Shown: positions 24,710 to 33,449 of the stretch, one piece after another
How positions within the stretch are numbered: position 1 is the first letter of the stretch
How the letters are laid out: each line of letters starts with the position of its first letter
Assembly (NCBI GenBank): GCA_038527215.1
Contig: JBCBGC010000002.1
Span: 89,033-153,032 of the forward strand
From: JAWPMV01 sp038527215
Lineage (GTDB): Bacteria > Bacteroidota > Bacteroidia > J057
Direction of reading: 5' to 3'
DNA length: 64,000 nt
Notes under the pieces: model-generated
Databases searched by the model: none
Told to the model about the DNA's origin: nothing
What the model saw: the letters and a program-made list of their open reading frames with translations, nothing else
Program-made: the position numbers and the translations under genes

Positions 24710-24749
24710 ACAAATGTTTGCATTTGTTTCATGGAATGTAGCATTTGTT
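24710..24749. promoter_or_regulatory. candidate operator between purF-like gene and hpt
   Basis: A perfect inverted repeat ACAAATG-TTTG-CATTTGT (24710-24727) abuts the -7 element. Its right half recurs as a direct repeat, GCATTTGTT at 24720-24728 and 24741-24749, exactly 21 bases (two helical turns) apart. The position would let a bound repressor block the purF-like promoter. The regulator is unknown. Confidence 0.45.
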
Positions 24750-24915
24750 CTCCCCCTAAATAAGAAAGGTTATCCACATTATGGGGAAGAAATATATGCA
24801 GGATCTGTTTCACTCGTTTTGATAACGTCCCAAAGGCTGGCCACATTGGATAAAGCTTTATTTTTCCCAGCTATCCTGTATTTTTACCTGCATCCGCGAT
24901 CCTTCATTCCAGCAC

Positions 24916-25461
24916 ATGTCAGAATCTGTTCAAATTCACGACAAACGTTTTGTTCCCTATATCCGGGAAAACCAGATCAATCTCCGCCTACAAAGCCTGG
25001 CCGAAGAACTCAATCAGACCTATGCTGACAAGGCCGTCACCTTGCTGCCAGTCCTACAAGGGTCCTTCATTTTCGCCGCAGACCTGATCCGACTGCTCGA
25101 TTTTCAGCCGGCCCTGCATTTTATCCAACTCGCCTCGTATGGAGGAGGGCTGGAAAGCAGCGGTGAGGTAAAATGGATTCTACCCCCTCGCCTTACCTTC
25201 AAAGATCAGCACCTGCTGATCGTGGAAGATATCATCGACACAGGCCTCACTTGCGACGTCCTGATGGACTATCTGATGAAAGATCAACCAGCTTCGGTAA
25301 GCATTTGTTCACTTTTGTTTAAAGAAGCTAATTTTAAGGGTAGGTATAAACCCGATTATGTGGGCTTTCAGATCCCCCCGGATTTCGTCCTGGGATATGG
25401 GTTGGATTATGCAGAAAAAGGGCGGGAACTACCAGCCATATACCGCATAGAAAGGGATTGA
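24916..25461 (+). CDS. hpt: hypoxanthine phosphoribosyltransferase
   Basis: A 181-residue purine-salvage enzyme that joins hypoxanthine or guanine to PRPP to give IMP or GMP. Visible motifs: LLPVLQGSFIFAADLIRLL (about 43-61), the flexible-loop region IQLASYGGGLESSGEV, and the PRPP-binding loop LLIVEDIIDTGLTCDVLMDY (about 98-117). The C-terminal YKPDYVGFQIPPDFVLGYGL is the usual base-binding region with Val/Phe contacts, followed by the DYAEKGRELPAIYRI ending typical of Hpt. It is divergently arranged with the purF-like gene across 243 bases, linking salvage and de novo synthesis. Its stop lies 15 bases from the convergent miaE stop. Confidence 0.93.
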   Translation: MSESVQIHDKRFVPYIRENQINLRLQSLAEELNQTYADKAVTLLPVLQGSFIFAADLIRLLDFQPALHFIQLASYGGGLESSGEVKWILPPRLTFKDQHLLIVEDIIDTGLTCDVLMDYLMKDQPASVSICSLLFKEANFKGRYKPDYVGFQIPPDFVLGYGLDYAEKGRELPAIYRIERD

Positions 25462-25476
25462 GGCAAGAAAAAGGGG

Positions 25477-26061
25477 TCAATGCAAGGCAGGACGCAGGGG
25501 CAAGCCACGTAGAACATCTGCCTCTATAGCGACCAATTCTTCCAACCTTTTTTCGACCACTTCTTCGGAAAAATAATTCAGGGTCATCTTCACAAAAATA
25601 TGACCGTGTTTAGCCTCGGAAGCCCAGAGGGCGTGGTAAAACTTCTTGAGCTCTCCCGGAGGTAAGGCTTCATATACCAGACGGAAGCGTTCGGCGCCCC
25701 GGCACTCAATCACTGAGGCCCAAAGCATACGGTCCATGAATCTTTCCTCCCGGCCAGTCCGACAACTCTTCAACAGATCAGCTACATACTCATCCTTGCC
25801 CATGGCGGCAGGCAAGCCTATGCCCCGGGATTCCATGATGGCATACACCTGTTGAAAATGCTCCAGTTCCTCCACCGCAGTCTCAATCAATTCCGGAATG
25901 ATGGCCAGCCGGTCGGGATATTTGGCGACGAAGCTCATGGCCATAGAAGAAGCCTTCCGCTCGCAATTGGCGTGGTCCTGTAAGAAGGCATCGAAGTCAT
26001 TCATCACGGTATCGATCCACCCTGTGGGGCTATCGATGATCAAGTCTGCGGAAAGTTTCAT
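25477..26061 (-). CDS. miaE: tRNA-(ms2io6A)-hydroxylase MiaE
   Basis: A 194-residue ferritin-like diiron enzyme that hydroxylates the isopentenyl group of ms2i6A37 in tRNA, using oxygen. The ligand pattern is present: Glu in ANCERKASSM (about 34), EELEHFQQV (Glu and His about 67-70), IECRGAERF (about 118), and EAKHGHIFV (about 150). The opening ADLIIDSPTGWIDTVMNDFD is typical of MiaE. The length fits the family. Apparently monocistronic. Because the reaction needs oxygen, this gene also marks the organism as living at least partly in oxic conditions. Confidence 0.92.
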   Translation of the reverse strand: MKLSADLIIDSPTGWIDTVMNDFDAFLQDHANCERKASSMAMSFVAKYPDRLAIIPELIETAVEELEHFQQVYAIMESRGIGLPAAMGKDEYVADLLKSCRTGREERFMDRMLWASVIECRGAERFRLVYEALPPGELKKFYHALWASEAKHGHIFVKMTLNYFSEEVVEKRLEELVAIEADVLRGLPLRPALH

Positions 26062-26115
26062 TTAGTTCGGATTGTGGGGCAAAAATAGGGATAATAGGCC
26101 AAGGGAGCCAGTTTT

Positions 26116-27456
26116 TTACTTAAGGCGTTTGGCTCCCTGAATCATTTCGCGGAAGTAAGCCCCATTCCCGGGCCCAAACCAATTCATGGTCCAGGTTTCA
26201 TAGCTTTCCATGTCATACCAGCGGTCATCGGTGATATAACCAGCATAGCCTCCGTTAAAGCTGGTGAGGATGACCTGCTCCATTGGAGAGGAAAGCCCCA
26301 CGCTCAATTCACCCGAGAGTTCTGCCGGGAGTCCGATCATCTTGATATCGCCCAATTGTAAGACAGATAGATAAAAGGCTGGTTTACCAAAAAGGGACTC
26401 AAATACCCAGGGACGCAAACGCCATTGCTTGAAAATACGAACCTGCGGTTCTCCCAAATCTATCGGATAGCGGGCGATCCCCAACTGATGAGGATAAGTA
26501 GCCGTCATGCCTTCACGCTCAAGTTCTACTACTTTTTGAGCCAGGCCCTCTCCTAACCACTGCACTTGCTCTGCATCCGTTTTATCCTCCCCTTCGGGTC
26601 CCATAGAGCCTACTCCTGCTGCCGCAAAGGCGGCCAGCTCAATGTCTGCCCGGGCTTCCATATTGCTCACCAAGCTTCCGGGATAGTCTCCGTGATATTG
26701 CATGAACTCACCGGGCAGGCAGGTGGCATGCGCGCCAAAGGTGAGAAAATAGGCCGCAGCTCCACTGTCAGGCTGAAAGCGGATGCCTCTAAGCCAGGGA
26801 TCTTCGGTGCCTTTTTCTCCTACCAGTCGGTTATACACCAAATCTGCATCGTGGCTCATCACATAGCTTACTGCGACCTGCTGCTGACGAGCTTGCGCCT
26901 GAACCAGGGCTTTTTTCCCTTGCTCAAATAACCAATCAATGACTTTTTCATCATAGGGACCAGCAAAAGACTCTCCGGTTCTTCCCGGAGCAAATCCTCC
27001 CAGGCTGGCGTGCGTATGGGTAGCCGTGAGATAACATTGGGCCGCAGTCAGCGGTAATTCCTCCTGCCGGGCGGCCATTTTCTCTACCAACAAAGGCGGG
27101 ACGATCAGCAGATCAAAAGCCAGAATAGCCGCCGTAGTGGTGCCATTGTCCAGGAAAAAGGCTTTTACCCACAGAGAATCCCCTACCCCTTCAGCTAAGG
27201 CACCTTCACGCATGCCATAGCCCGCCAGCGGGGTCGCAAATGGCGGGATCAAACTGGCTTTCCCCCAGCCTGCTTCCATGCTGTCTCCCGGTTGCGCCAA
27301 CGGCTGTTTCGCCGCCTGCACCAGGGTATTCATGGTTTGCTGATAATAGGTCGTTTGCTGATAAGGGGTCTCGTCCAGCGGTTTCAACACCGCTAAAAAT
27401 GAGATGACCATCAATAACAAGGCTCCCCCCAATACCCACCAAATACGTCTTTTCAT
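26116..27456 (-). CDS. neutral/alkaline ceramidase-like hydrolase, membrane-anchored
   Basis: ATG 27454-27456 (MKRRIWWVLGGALLLMVISF) gives 446 residues with one N-terminal membrane anchor or uncleaved signal; the longer reading to 27546 overlaps the divergent gene's leader. Family landmarks of the neutral ceramidase N-terminal domain: TPLAGYGMREGALAEGVGDS (about 65-84), LAFDLLIVPPLLVEKM, and the zinc-binding region LTATHTHASLGGFAPGRTGE (about 147), then AAGVGSMGPEGEDK and, near the end, ILTSFNGGYAGYITDDRWYD. The hydrolase probably works outside the cytoplasm on an amide- or ester-linked lipid. The second ceramidase C-terminal domain appears absent, so true ceramide hydrolysis is uncertain. 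Confidence 0.8.
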   Translation of the reverse strand: MKRRIWWVLGGALLLMVISFLAVLKPLDETPYQQTTYYQQTMNTLVQAAKQPLAQPGDSMEAGWGKASLIPPFATPLAGYGMREGALAEGVGDSLWVKAFFLDNGTTTAAILAFDLLIVPPLLVEKMAARQEELPLTAAQCYLTATHTHASLGGFAPGRTGESFAGPYDEKVIDWLFEQGKKALVQAQARQQQVAVSYVMSHDADLVYNRLVGEKGTEDPWLRGIRFQPDSGAAAYFLTFGAHATCLPGEFMQYHGDYPGSLVSNMEARADIELAAFAAAGVGSMGPEGEDKTDAEQVQWLGEGLAQKVVELEREGMTATYPHQLGIARYPIDLGEPQVRIFKQWRLRPWVFESLFGKPAFYLSVLQLGDIKMIGLPAELSGELSVGLSSPMEQVILTSFNGGYAGYITDDRWYDMESYETWTMNWFGPGNGAYFREMIQGAKRLK

Positions 27457-27571
27457 AGGATTTACGTTAGCTGGGTTCAAGTTAGGAATTGGAAGGCGAA
27501 GACGGAAAAAAGCTTGGGAAAAGGAAACCTCTCTCGTATTTTCCATGTTACATAGGACAAATGCCTACTTC

Positions 27572-28588
27572 ATGCGAAACCTCATCTTTCTTTTTGCCCT
27601 GTCCGGTATCATCCTCACCTCCTGTAGCCGGGACAATCCCCCCAAAAAGGCCTTCGAAGCCTATCCCATTCCGGAAGCGCCGGATTACAGCCAGGAAACT
27701 GCCTGGTCCTGTCTCCCGGATAAAAAGGATTATGCGGATTCTATTCCGAAGACCCTGACTTCCAGGCAGGATGACCAACCCAAAGTGGACGTTTTCTATA
27801 TCTATCCGACCATTTTCAACAAAGGGGTGGCCTGGAATGCGTCGATCTTTGATGAGGAGCTTAACGGGGTGATTGATGAATACGCGATAAAAAACCAGGC
27901 CACGGCCTTTAACGAAAGTGGGCAACTTTTCATTCCCCGCTATCGGCAAATGAACTTTGGCGGCTTTTTCACAGAGGATACCGTCTCTAAGCGCAAAGCC
28001 TTGGAGTTGGCCTATTCAGATGTGCTGGCCGCTTTTGACTATTTCATCCAGAATCTCAACCAGGGGAGACCCTTTGTCATTGCCGGACATTCCCAAGGCT
28101 CTTTGTTAGGCCTTTGGTTGTTGCGGGACAAAATAGACGGCACCGAGCTACAGAAACGCATGGTTGCCGCCTATGTGCCTGGCTGGCCTTTCCAGGAATC
28201 GGCTTTTAGCTCCATTCCGGTAGGCGAACGTCCGGAGCAAACTGGCTGTGTGTTGGGTTGGTGCTCCTGGCGAGAAGGCAGTGAGCCTAAGTCCCTGGAA
28301 ACTTTTTACAAAAATGCCGTGGTGGTCAATCCGGTCACCTGGCGCAGAGATGGAGAAGCCAATGCCGCTGATGAGCACCTGGGCTTCGTGGGCAAAAACT
28401 TCTCCGTGGTGGATAAGCACCTCGTCGTAAAGGCCCACCAGGGCATTTTATGGGTGAGCCGTCCCATTCCCATCGTCCCTACCAAAAACTATCATTTCGC
28501 AGACATCAATTTATTCTGGCTCAATATCCGGCAGAATTTGGCCCAGCGCACTGCCCAGTACTTTGCAGAGCATCCAGAAGCACGTTAG
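27572..28588 (+). CDS. DUF3089 family lipoprotein (alpha/beta hydrolase)
   Basis: ATG 27572 (MRNLIFLFALSGIILTSCSR) is chosen for its lipobox LTSC; longer readings start at 27404 or 27545 and overlap the divergent ceramidase-like gene. The 338-residue product matches DUF3089: QPKVDVFYIYPTIFNKGVAW at about 64, YRQMNFGGFF, ALELAYSDVLAAFDYF, and the nucleophile elbow FVIAGHSQGSLLGLWLL (Ser about 174). A GCVLGWCSWREGSE segment and a C-terminal LWVSRPIP ... YHFADINLFWLNIR (His near the end) complete the fold. A predicted periplasmic or surface esterase. Its stop overlaps the stop of the convergent PKD protein by 4 bases. Confidence 0.88.
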   Translation: MRNLIFLFALSGIILTSCSRDNPPKKAFEAYPIPEAPDYSQETAWSCLPDKKDYADSIPKTLTSRQDDQPKVDVFYIYPTIFNKGVAWNASIFDEELNGVIDEYAIKNQATAFNESGQLFIPRYRQMNFGGFFTEDTVSKRKALELAYSDVLAAFDYFIQNLNQGRPFVIAGHSQGSLLGLWLLRDKIDGTELQKRMVAAYVPGWPFQESAFSSIPVGERPEQTGCVLGWCSWREGSEPKSLETFYKNAVVVNPVTWRRDGEANAADEHLGFVGKNFSVVDKHLVVKAHQGILWVSRPIPIVPTKNYHFADINLFWLNIRQNLAQRTAQYFAEHPEAR

Positions 28589-31500
28589 CGAATAATGGTT
28601 ACGGTTCCGCTTCGGGTAATCAATTTGCGGTGCTCGGGATGCGTTCCGTTAAAGGTCACCACCCAAACGTATACGCCTTCCGGGACCTGCCTTCCCCCAT
28701 AATAACCTGTCCAGAAATCCCAGGGAGTCCGGGTTTGGTACAGCAGCTTGCCCCAGCGGCTGAAGATCTTCAACTCGAATTGGTCCAGGTAATCATAGCC
28801 AATGCCAAAGCGGTCATTGGTGCCGTCCTCATTCGGGGTAAAAGCGTTGGGTACGTAGAGATTGGGTGGACAGACATCGACCACCCGGATGCTATCCCAG
28901 TGATGGCAGCCAAATTCATTGGTTACCCGAAAATCATAGATCAAAGAATCCACCACTTCTACGGTACGGGTGAAGGCTGAAGTATGGGGCCAGTAATATG
29001 CGGCAGCCGGACCAGCATCCAGGCTTACCGGCTGGCCTTTATACACACAGTTATCGACTTCGTAATAACGATCACCGGGAGGCAGGGGATGAAAAAAGAC
29101 CGGTATGCTCGTTTCATCCTGACAGCCTCGCAGGCTGAACAAGACCTCATAAATCCCTGAGTCCGTTACTGCAATCTGGGGCGTCTGAAAAGGGAGGGGT
29201 TCCCCATCCCGCCACCAGGTATAGGTAGCCAGGGGCGCATCAAAATTTTGCGGACTGCCATCCAGCAGCAGCGTATCTCCCCAACACAAAGGATCATAAC
29301 TCAGGTCCAGAATGGGTTCAGGTACCACCTCTACCAGGATGGTATCGATGGCTTCACAGCCGTTTTGATCCGAAACCCGCAACCATACCGCCTGATCCTG
29401 GGCAAAACTCAGGGCACGTTCTTGGGGCGGCAAGGCAAAAAGACTGGGATGACTCCAGCTCCAGGTGCGAATGCTATCCAGACTCACCCCTTCCAGGCGC
29501 AAGGTATCGCCTTCACAGAGCAGGGCATCTCCCCCCAGGGAGACCTCAGGCAAGGGAAAGACGGTCAGATTTACCAGGCTGTCCGCTTCACAGCCCGTAT
29601 CTCGGAAAGTGAGCCTAACGCTATAGGTCCCGCTTTGGGTCGCTTGAAAAATGGCGGTGGTATCGCCCGTGCTCCAGGCATAGCTGACGCCCGGCTGTCC
29701 CACGTTCCAGGTAGCCACGCCCCCCTCACAAAAGCTGGTATCCGGTGGCATGGCAATTTGCGGTAAGGGATTGACTTGCAGGGTATCCTGAATGGTGGTG
29801 GTGCAGGTCCCGGTGGAATCTTCCAGAACCAGCGCCGGTAAGCGTCCTCCGGGCTGGTCGTACACATGACTGACCTGCGCCCCAAAGCCGATTTCGCCAT
29901 CCCCAAAATCCCAGGTATAGGTAGCAGCCTGCGGAGAGGTGGCTTGAAAAAAAATGGCCTCATTGGCACAAATTTCCACATCAGACATGGTGAAATCCCC
30001 GCTGATGCCCGTCAGGGTAATAAAATCCGGCATCAGGATCGTGGCCGTACACCCCAGGGAGTCGGTGAGGGTCAGGCTTACATCGTAGCCCCCAAAATCA
30101 CTGTAGATCTTGATCGGATTGGACAGAGAAGAAAAGGTTCCGTCCCCAAAGTCCCATTGCCACTGGGTAATGGGAGCCAACCCAGGCGTACTCAAGTCCT
30201 CAAAATTGACCAATAAAGGCGGACAAAGCGCTCCTCGGGGATCGGAAGTAAAATCTACCTGCGGCAGATTGGGAATGACGGAAAAACTGTCCAGGCGACT
30301 GGCCTGACAGCCCAGCGAATCCGTTACCGTGAGTTGAATGGTGTAGTCTCCTCCCGAAGGGAAAAAAGCTCCGAGCTCGCGAAGGGGGCTATTGGGAGCA
30401 TTGATGCCGGTAAACTGCCACTGGTAGCTGAGGTTGCTGATCGCCAGGCTATCTCCTGCTCCCCCGCGTAACAGTAGCGAATCTCCTTGACAAAACTTTA
30501 GGCTATCCGCCGTATACGTAGCGATGGGTTGAATGGGCTTGATCCAGAGGGTATCACTGCCTGAGCAACCCGAAACATCGGTTACCGTGAGCACTACCGG
30601 CCAACCAATCAGTTGCTGATCAGGTGGCAATAACAGAGAGTCAAAGGTAAAAGTGGTCAGCGAATCATTGCCGTTGAGCACATTGCCCCAGCCAAAATCC
30701 CAGACCCGGCTCACCACCGGATCAGTGGTAAAAGAAGAATCCCGAAAATTAACCGTCAAGGGAAAGCAGCCTACTGTAGCATCTGCGGCTATCTGTGCAT
30801 TGACTCCGGATACTTGAATAAAATCCGGTCGGTATACCGTATCCGCGCAGCCATCCGCATTGGCCACGATCAGTTCCACATCGTAATTCCCCACTTCGGT
30901 CAGGGTGACCACCGGATTTGGATCGGTCGACGTATAGGGCCCGATTTTCCAGCGCCACGAACTCACATTGGCTACTGGCCCCGTAAAGTTGACCGTCAAA
31001 GGCGCACAGCCCTGGGTAGGAGCGGCCGAAAAACTGGTATCCGGCTCCGCCACGATTTTGAGGATTTGTTCGCCGGAGGTTTTGCAACTACAGCCATTAT
31101 CAAAATTCCAGACCTCCACCCCAATCCAGTAGGCCCCCGTATCGGGAAAGGTATGGGTCGGATAAAATTCATTATAGGTGACACCGCCGGGAAAGGTCCA
31201 TTCCACGCTGTCGATGTAGGCGGTATCCAGGAGAAAAAGGGTATTGCTGGTATCAAATACCACCACCCCGCCAGGCGGAAAATTGGTTTCACAGGGCAGA
31301 TCATCTATGCCTCCAGAGGCATAAGGCGGCCGCAACATGGTCCAGTCTTTTAACAAAAAACTATCCACGCAGCCATAGTTATAGGTGTAAAAAGTGGTGC
31401 TCACATATTGCCCGGAATCCTGAAAGACGGGCACCGTAGACCCAAAGTCCCAGTTGCCATTAGTGGTGTCGTCGATCACCACCCCATGCCAGTCCCCCGT

Positions 31501-33288
31501 GGTCACGGCATACCAGACATAGTCAATGGTCGAGGTATCAGTGGCATTTTGGAAGAGGGAATTGGCGCTACAGCATTGCAACAGCGGATAACCCGTGGTG
31601 TCCAGCAAAGCGGTGGGTCTGTACCCCGCCCGGATGCAGGAATCACAGGCTACCGTACTGACACAGCCATCTGCGGTGGTAATGGTCAGGCTCACCGAGA
31701 AAACCCCTTCGGTGGTATAAGTATGGAGCGGATTGCCATTGGCGCCGGTGAGGGTATTGCCATCCCCAAAATCCCAGCTCCAATCCACAATGGGCGTGGG
31801 TGAGAAGGATTGATCGGTGAAGGTAATATCCAGTGGTAGACAGCCACCTCGGATCACACTGGGGTCGCGTCCATCCCACATATCTGGAAAGACGGTGTAG
31901 TCGTTGAGGTTGTGGGCAAAAGCCGCGACCGGCGGGCCGATGAAGATGGTGTCTACCAGGGCATAGGTGGCCCCACAGCCCTGCGCATTGGTGATGGTCA
32001 GGCTGACCGGATAGGTGCCCAGGGCGGTATAGAGGTGGGACGGATTCTCTTGCTGAGAGGTAGTGCCATCCCCAAAGTCCCACAGCCAACTGACCGCATC
32101 GGGCGCATTGGCGGTGAAATTGACCGGCAAACTCGGCTGACAGGCCCGGCTGGTATCAGCGGCAGGGCTGGCCAGGGGTGCTCCCTGGGTATTGATGGGA
32201 TTGGGGGCGGTGTAGCTCAGCTGACATACGCCCATGTCTACGCTCAGACTCACCGTATAGCTTCCGGTGGTCTGATAGGTATGACTGGGATTGAGCACCG
32301 CCGGATTCTGCGCCAATCCACTGAGGGTATCTCCATCCCCAAAATCCCAGCTCAGCACGAAGTCGGGCTGCAGGATGCTGATTTGCTGGGCAAAGTTCAC
32401 CACGGGATTACAACCCGGAGCCTGGACAGAAGTGAAATTCAACACATTGTTGAGGAGCTGAATGTATTCCGTTTTTTCCAGGACTGTCTCACAGCCCGTC
32501 GCCGGATCGGTCACCCTGAGCTTCACATCGAATAAGCCAAAGTTGTTGTAGGTCTTAGTGGGATTGGGCTGGGTGCTGGTGGTTCCATCCCCAAACTCCC
32601 AAAGGTAGGTATACCCTGCCGCCACCGGACTGACCGTACTGCTGAAGTTCACGATCAGGCTATTGTTACAGGTACGTCGGGGATCGGGCGTGGAAAAATC
32701 CAGTTGCAGCCTGGGATAAACCGAAACCGCCGCGGGCTTAGTTGCCACCCCTTTGCAGCCGTTAGCATCCTCCACGATCAGAGATACCGGATAGGTTCCA
32801 GAGGTATAGGTATGACTGGGATTTTGTCCCGCACCCGCATTGCCATCCCCAAAATCCCACGTCCAGCTGACCAAAGTATTATTAAGGGAAGAGGAAAGGT
32901 CGTTGAAATTCACGGTCAGCGGGGGACAGCCCAGGGTATCACTCAGGCTAAAATCCGCCTGCGGATTGGCGTAGACCGTCAGCGTCTGGTTGACGATGGC
33001 ACTGGAACTGCCTGTGGCATCGGTTACATAGAGGCTGACCGTATAGGTGCCTGGGTTGACGTAGACTGCGCCGGGACTTTGCTGGTTCTGGCCGGTGGTG
33101 GTATTGCCATTGCCAAAATCCCACACATAGGTGAGTGGCCCCAGACCAGCAGAAAGCGAAGCATCAAAATTTACGACGAGGGGGCTACAGCCCGCGTTCA
33201 CGGAAGCGCTAAAAGACGCGTTTTGAGCCAGGGAAGGATTACTCAGAGCAAGCAACAGCCCCACCAGGAGGCCGGCAATTTCTCTCAT
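28585..33288 (-). CDS. giant PKD-repeat surface protein with gliding-motility-type C-terminal domain
   Basis: A 1567-residue secreted protein with signal peptide MREIAGLLVGLLLALSNPSLA. It contains about 13 PKD-like beta domains. Eight keep the W-x-FG-x-G core (YVWDFGNGN, WTWDFGDGN, YLWEFGDGT, LSWDFGDGD, WLWDFGDGT, WSWDFGDGN, WQWDFGDGT, YTWDFGDGE), and the others are diverged (for example WKIGPYTSTDPNP, VWDFGWGN). Many start with 'F.....GC.PL.VNF', supplying paired cysteines. Ig-like repeats follow (CEGDTLRLEG, CWGDTLLLDG) and then the CHU/gliding type B T9SS C-terminus (PNLYVPNAFTPNEDGTND ... GVYVWVVTFNG ... SGTVTIIR). Probably a cell-surface adhesin or matrix protein, like SprB-type proteins. 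It is convergent with the DUF3089 gene. The operon at 33450-35694 upstream encodes a PorV-like T9SS-related protein. Confidence 0.92.
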   Translation of the reverse strand: MREIAGLLVGLLLALSNPSLAQNASFSASVNAGCSPLVVNFDASLSAGLGPLTYVWDFGNGNTTTGQNQQSPGAVYVNPGTYTVSLYVTDATGSSSAIVNQTLTVYANPQADFSLSDTLGCPPLTVNFNDLSSSLNNTLVSWTWDFGDGNAGAGQNPSHTYTSGTYPVSLIVEDANGCKGVATKPAAVSVYPRLQLDFSTPDPRRTCNNSLIVNFSSTVSPVAAGYTYLWEFGDGTTSTQPNPTKTYNNFGLFDVKLRVTDPATGCETVLEKTEYIQLLNNVLNFTSVQAPGCNPVVNFAQQISILQPDFVLSWDFGDGDTLSGLAQNPAVLNPSHTYQTTGSYTVSLSVDMGVCQLSYTAPNPINTQGAPLASPAADTSRACQPSLPVNFTANAPDAVSWLWDFGDGTTSQQENPSHLYTALGTYPVSLTITNAQGCGATYALVDTIFIGPPVAAFAHNLNDYTVFPDMWDGRDPSVIRGGCLPLDITFTDQSFSPTPIVDWSWDFGDGNTLTGANGNPLHTYTTEGVFSVSLTITTADGCVSTVACDSCIRAGYRPTALLDTTGYPLLQCCSANSLFQNATDTSTIDYVWYAVTTGDWHGVVIDDTTNGNWDFGSTVPVFQDSGQYVSTTFYTYNYGCVDSFLLKDWTMLRPPYASGGIDDLPCETNFPPGGVVVFDTSNTLFLLDTAYIDSVEWTFPGGVTYNEFYPTHTFPDTGAYWIGVEVWNFDNGCSCKTSGEQILKIVAEPDTSFSAAPTQGCAPLTVNFTGPVANVSSWRWKIGPYTSTDPNPVVTLTEVGNYDVELIVANADGCADTVYRPDFIQVSGVNAQIAADATVGCFPLTVNFRDSSFTTDPVVSRVWDFGWGNVLNGNDSLTTFTFDSLLLPPDQQLIGWPVVLTVTDVSGCSGSDTLWIKPIQPIATYTADSLKFCQGDSLLLRGGAGDSLAISNLSYQWQFTGINAPNSPLRELGAFFPSGGDYTIQLTVTDSLGCQASRLDSFSVIPNLPQVDFTSDPRGALCPPLLVNFEDLSTPGLAPITQWQWDFGDGTFSSLSNPIKIYSDFGGYDVSLTLTDSLGCTATILMPDFITLTGISGDFTMSDVEICANEAIFFQATSPQAATYTWDFGDGEIGFGAQVSHVYDQPGGRLPALVLEDSTGTCTTTIQDTLQVNPLPQIAMPPDTSFCEGGVATWNVGQPGVSYAWSTGDTTAIFQATQSGTYSVRLTFRDTGCEADSLVNLTVFPLPEVSLGGDALLCEGDTLRLEGVSLDSIRTWSWSHPSLFALPPQERALSFAQDQAVWLRVSDQNGCEAIDTILVEVVPEPILDLSYDPLCWGDTLLLDGSPQNFDAPLATYTWWRDGEPLPFQTPQIAVTDSGIYEVLFSLRGCQDETSIPVFFHPLPPGDRYYEVDNCVYKGQPVSLDAGPAAAYYWPHTSAFTRTVEVVDSLIYDFRVTNEFGCHHWDSIRVVDVCPPNLYVPNAFTPNEDGTNDRFGIGYDYLDQFELKIFSRWGKLLYQTRTPWDFWTGYYGGRQVPEGVYVWVVTFNGTHPEHRKLITRSGTVTIIR

Positions 33289-33449
33289 GACTGATATCTC
33301 TGCACATGGTGTTCCCGGGTAAGGAAATCAAAACGGACGGTGATACAGAGTTAGGCAAATATCCCTTCGGGAGGGGTCAAATGTTAGACTTTGGCCCATT
33401 TGAGAGGGTCAAGTACGCAATCGCAAAAAGTCCGAAAAAAAAAGAGAAA

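Noticed and set aside
28450..33294. Many plus-strand ORFs of 100-217 residues opposite the PKD protein
   Set aside because: They arise from the repeated PKD coding pattern (for example 'IAIPKIP'), which is the complement of codons for W-x-FG-x-G. No signal, domain or start context.
33387..33414. TCAAATG / CATTTGA inverted repeat between the PKD gene and the propeller lipoprotein
   Set aside because: Seven-bp arms around a 14-base gap in AT-rich DNA are not striking enough, and no promoter match supports it.
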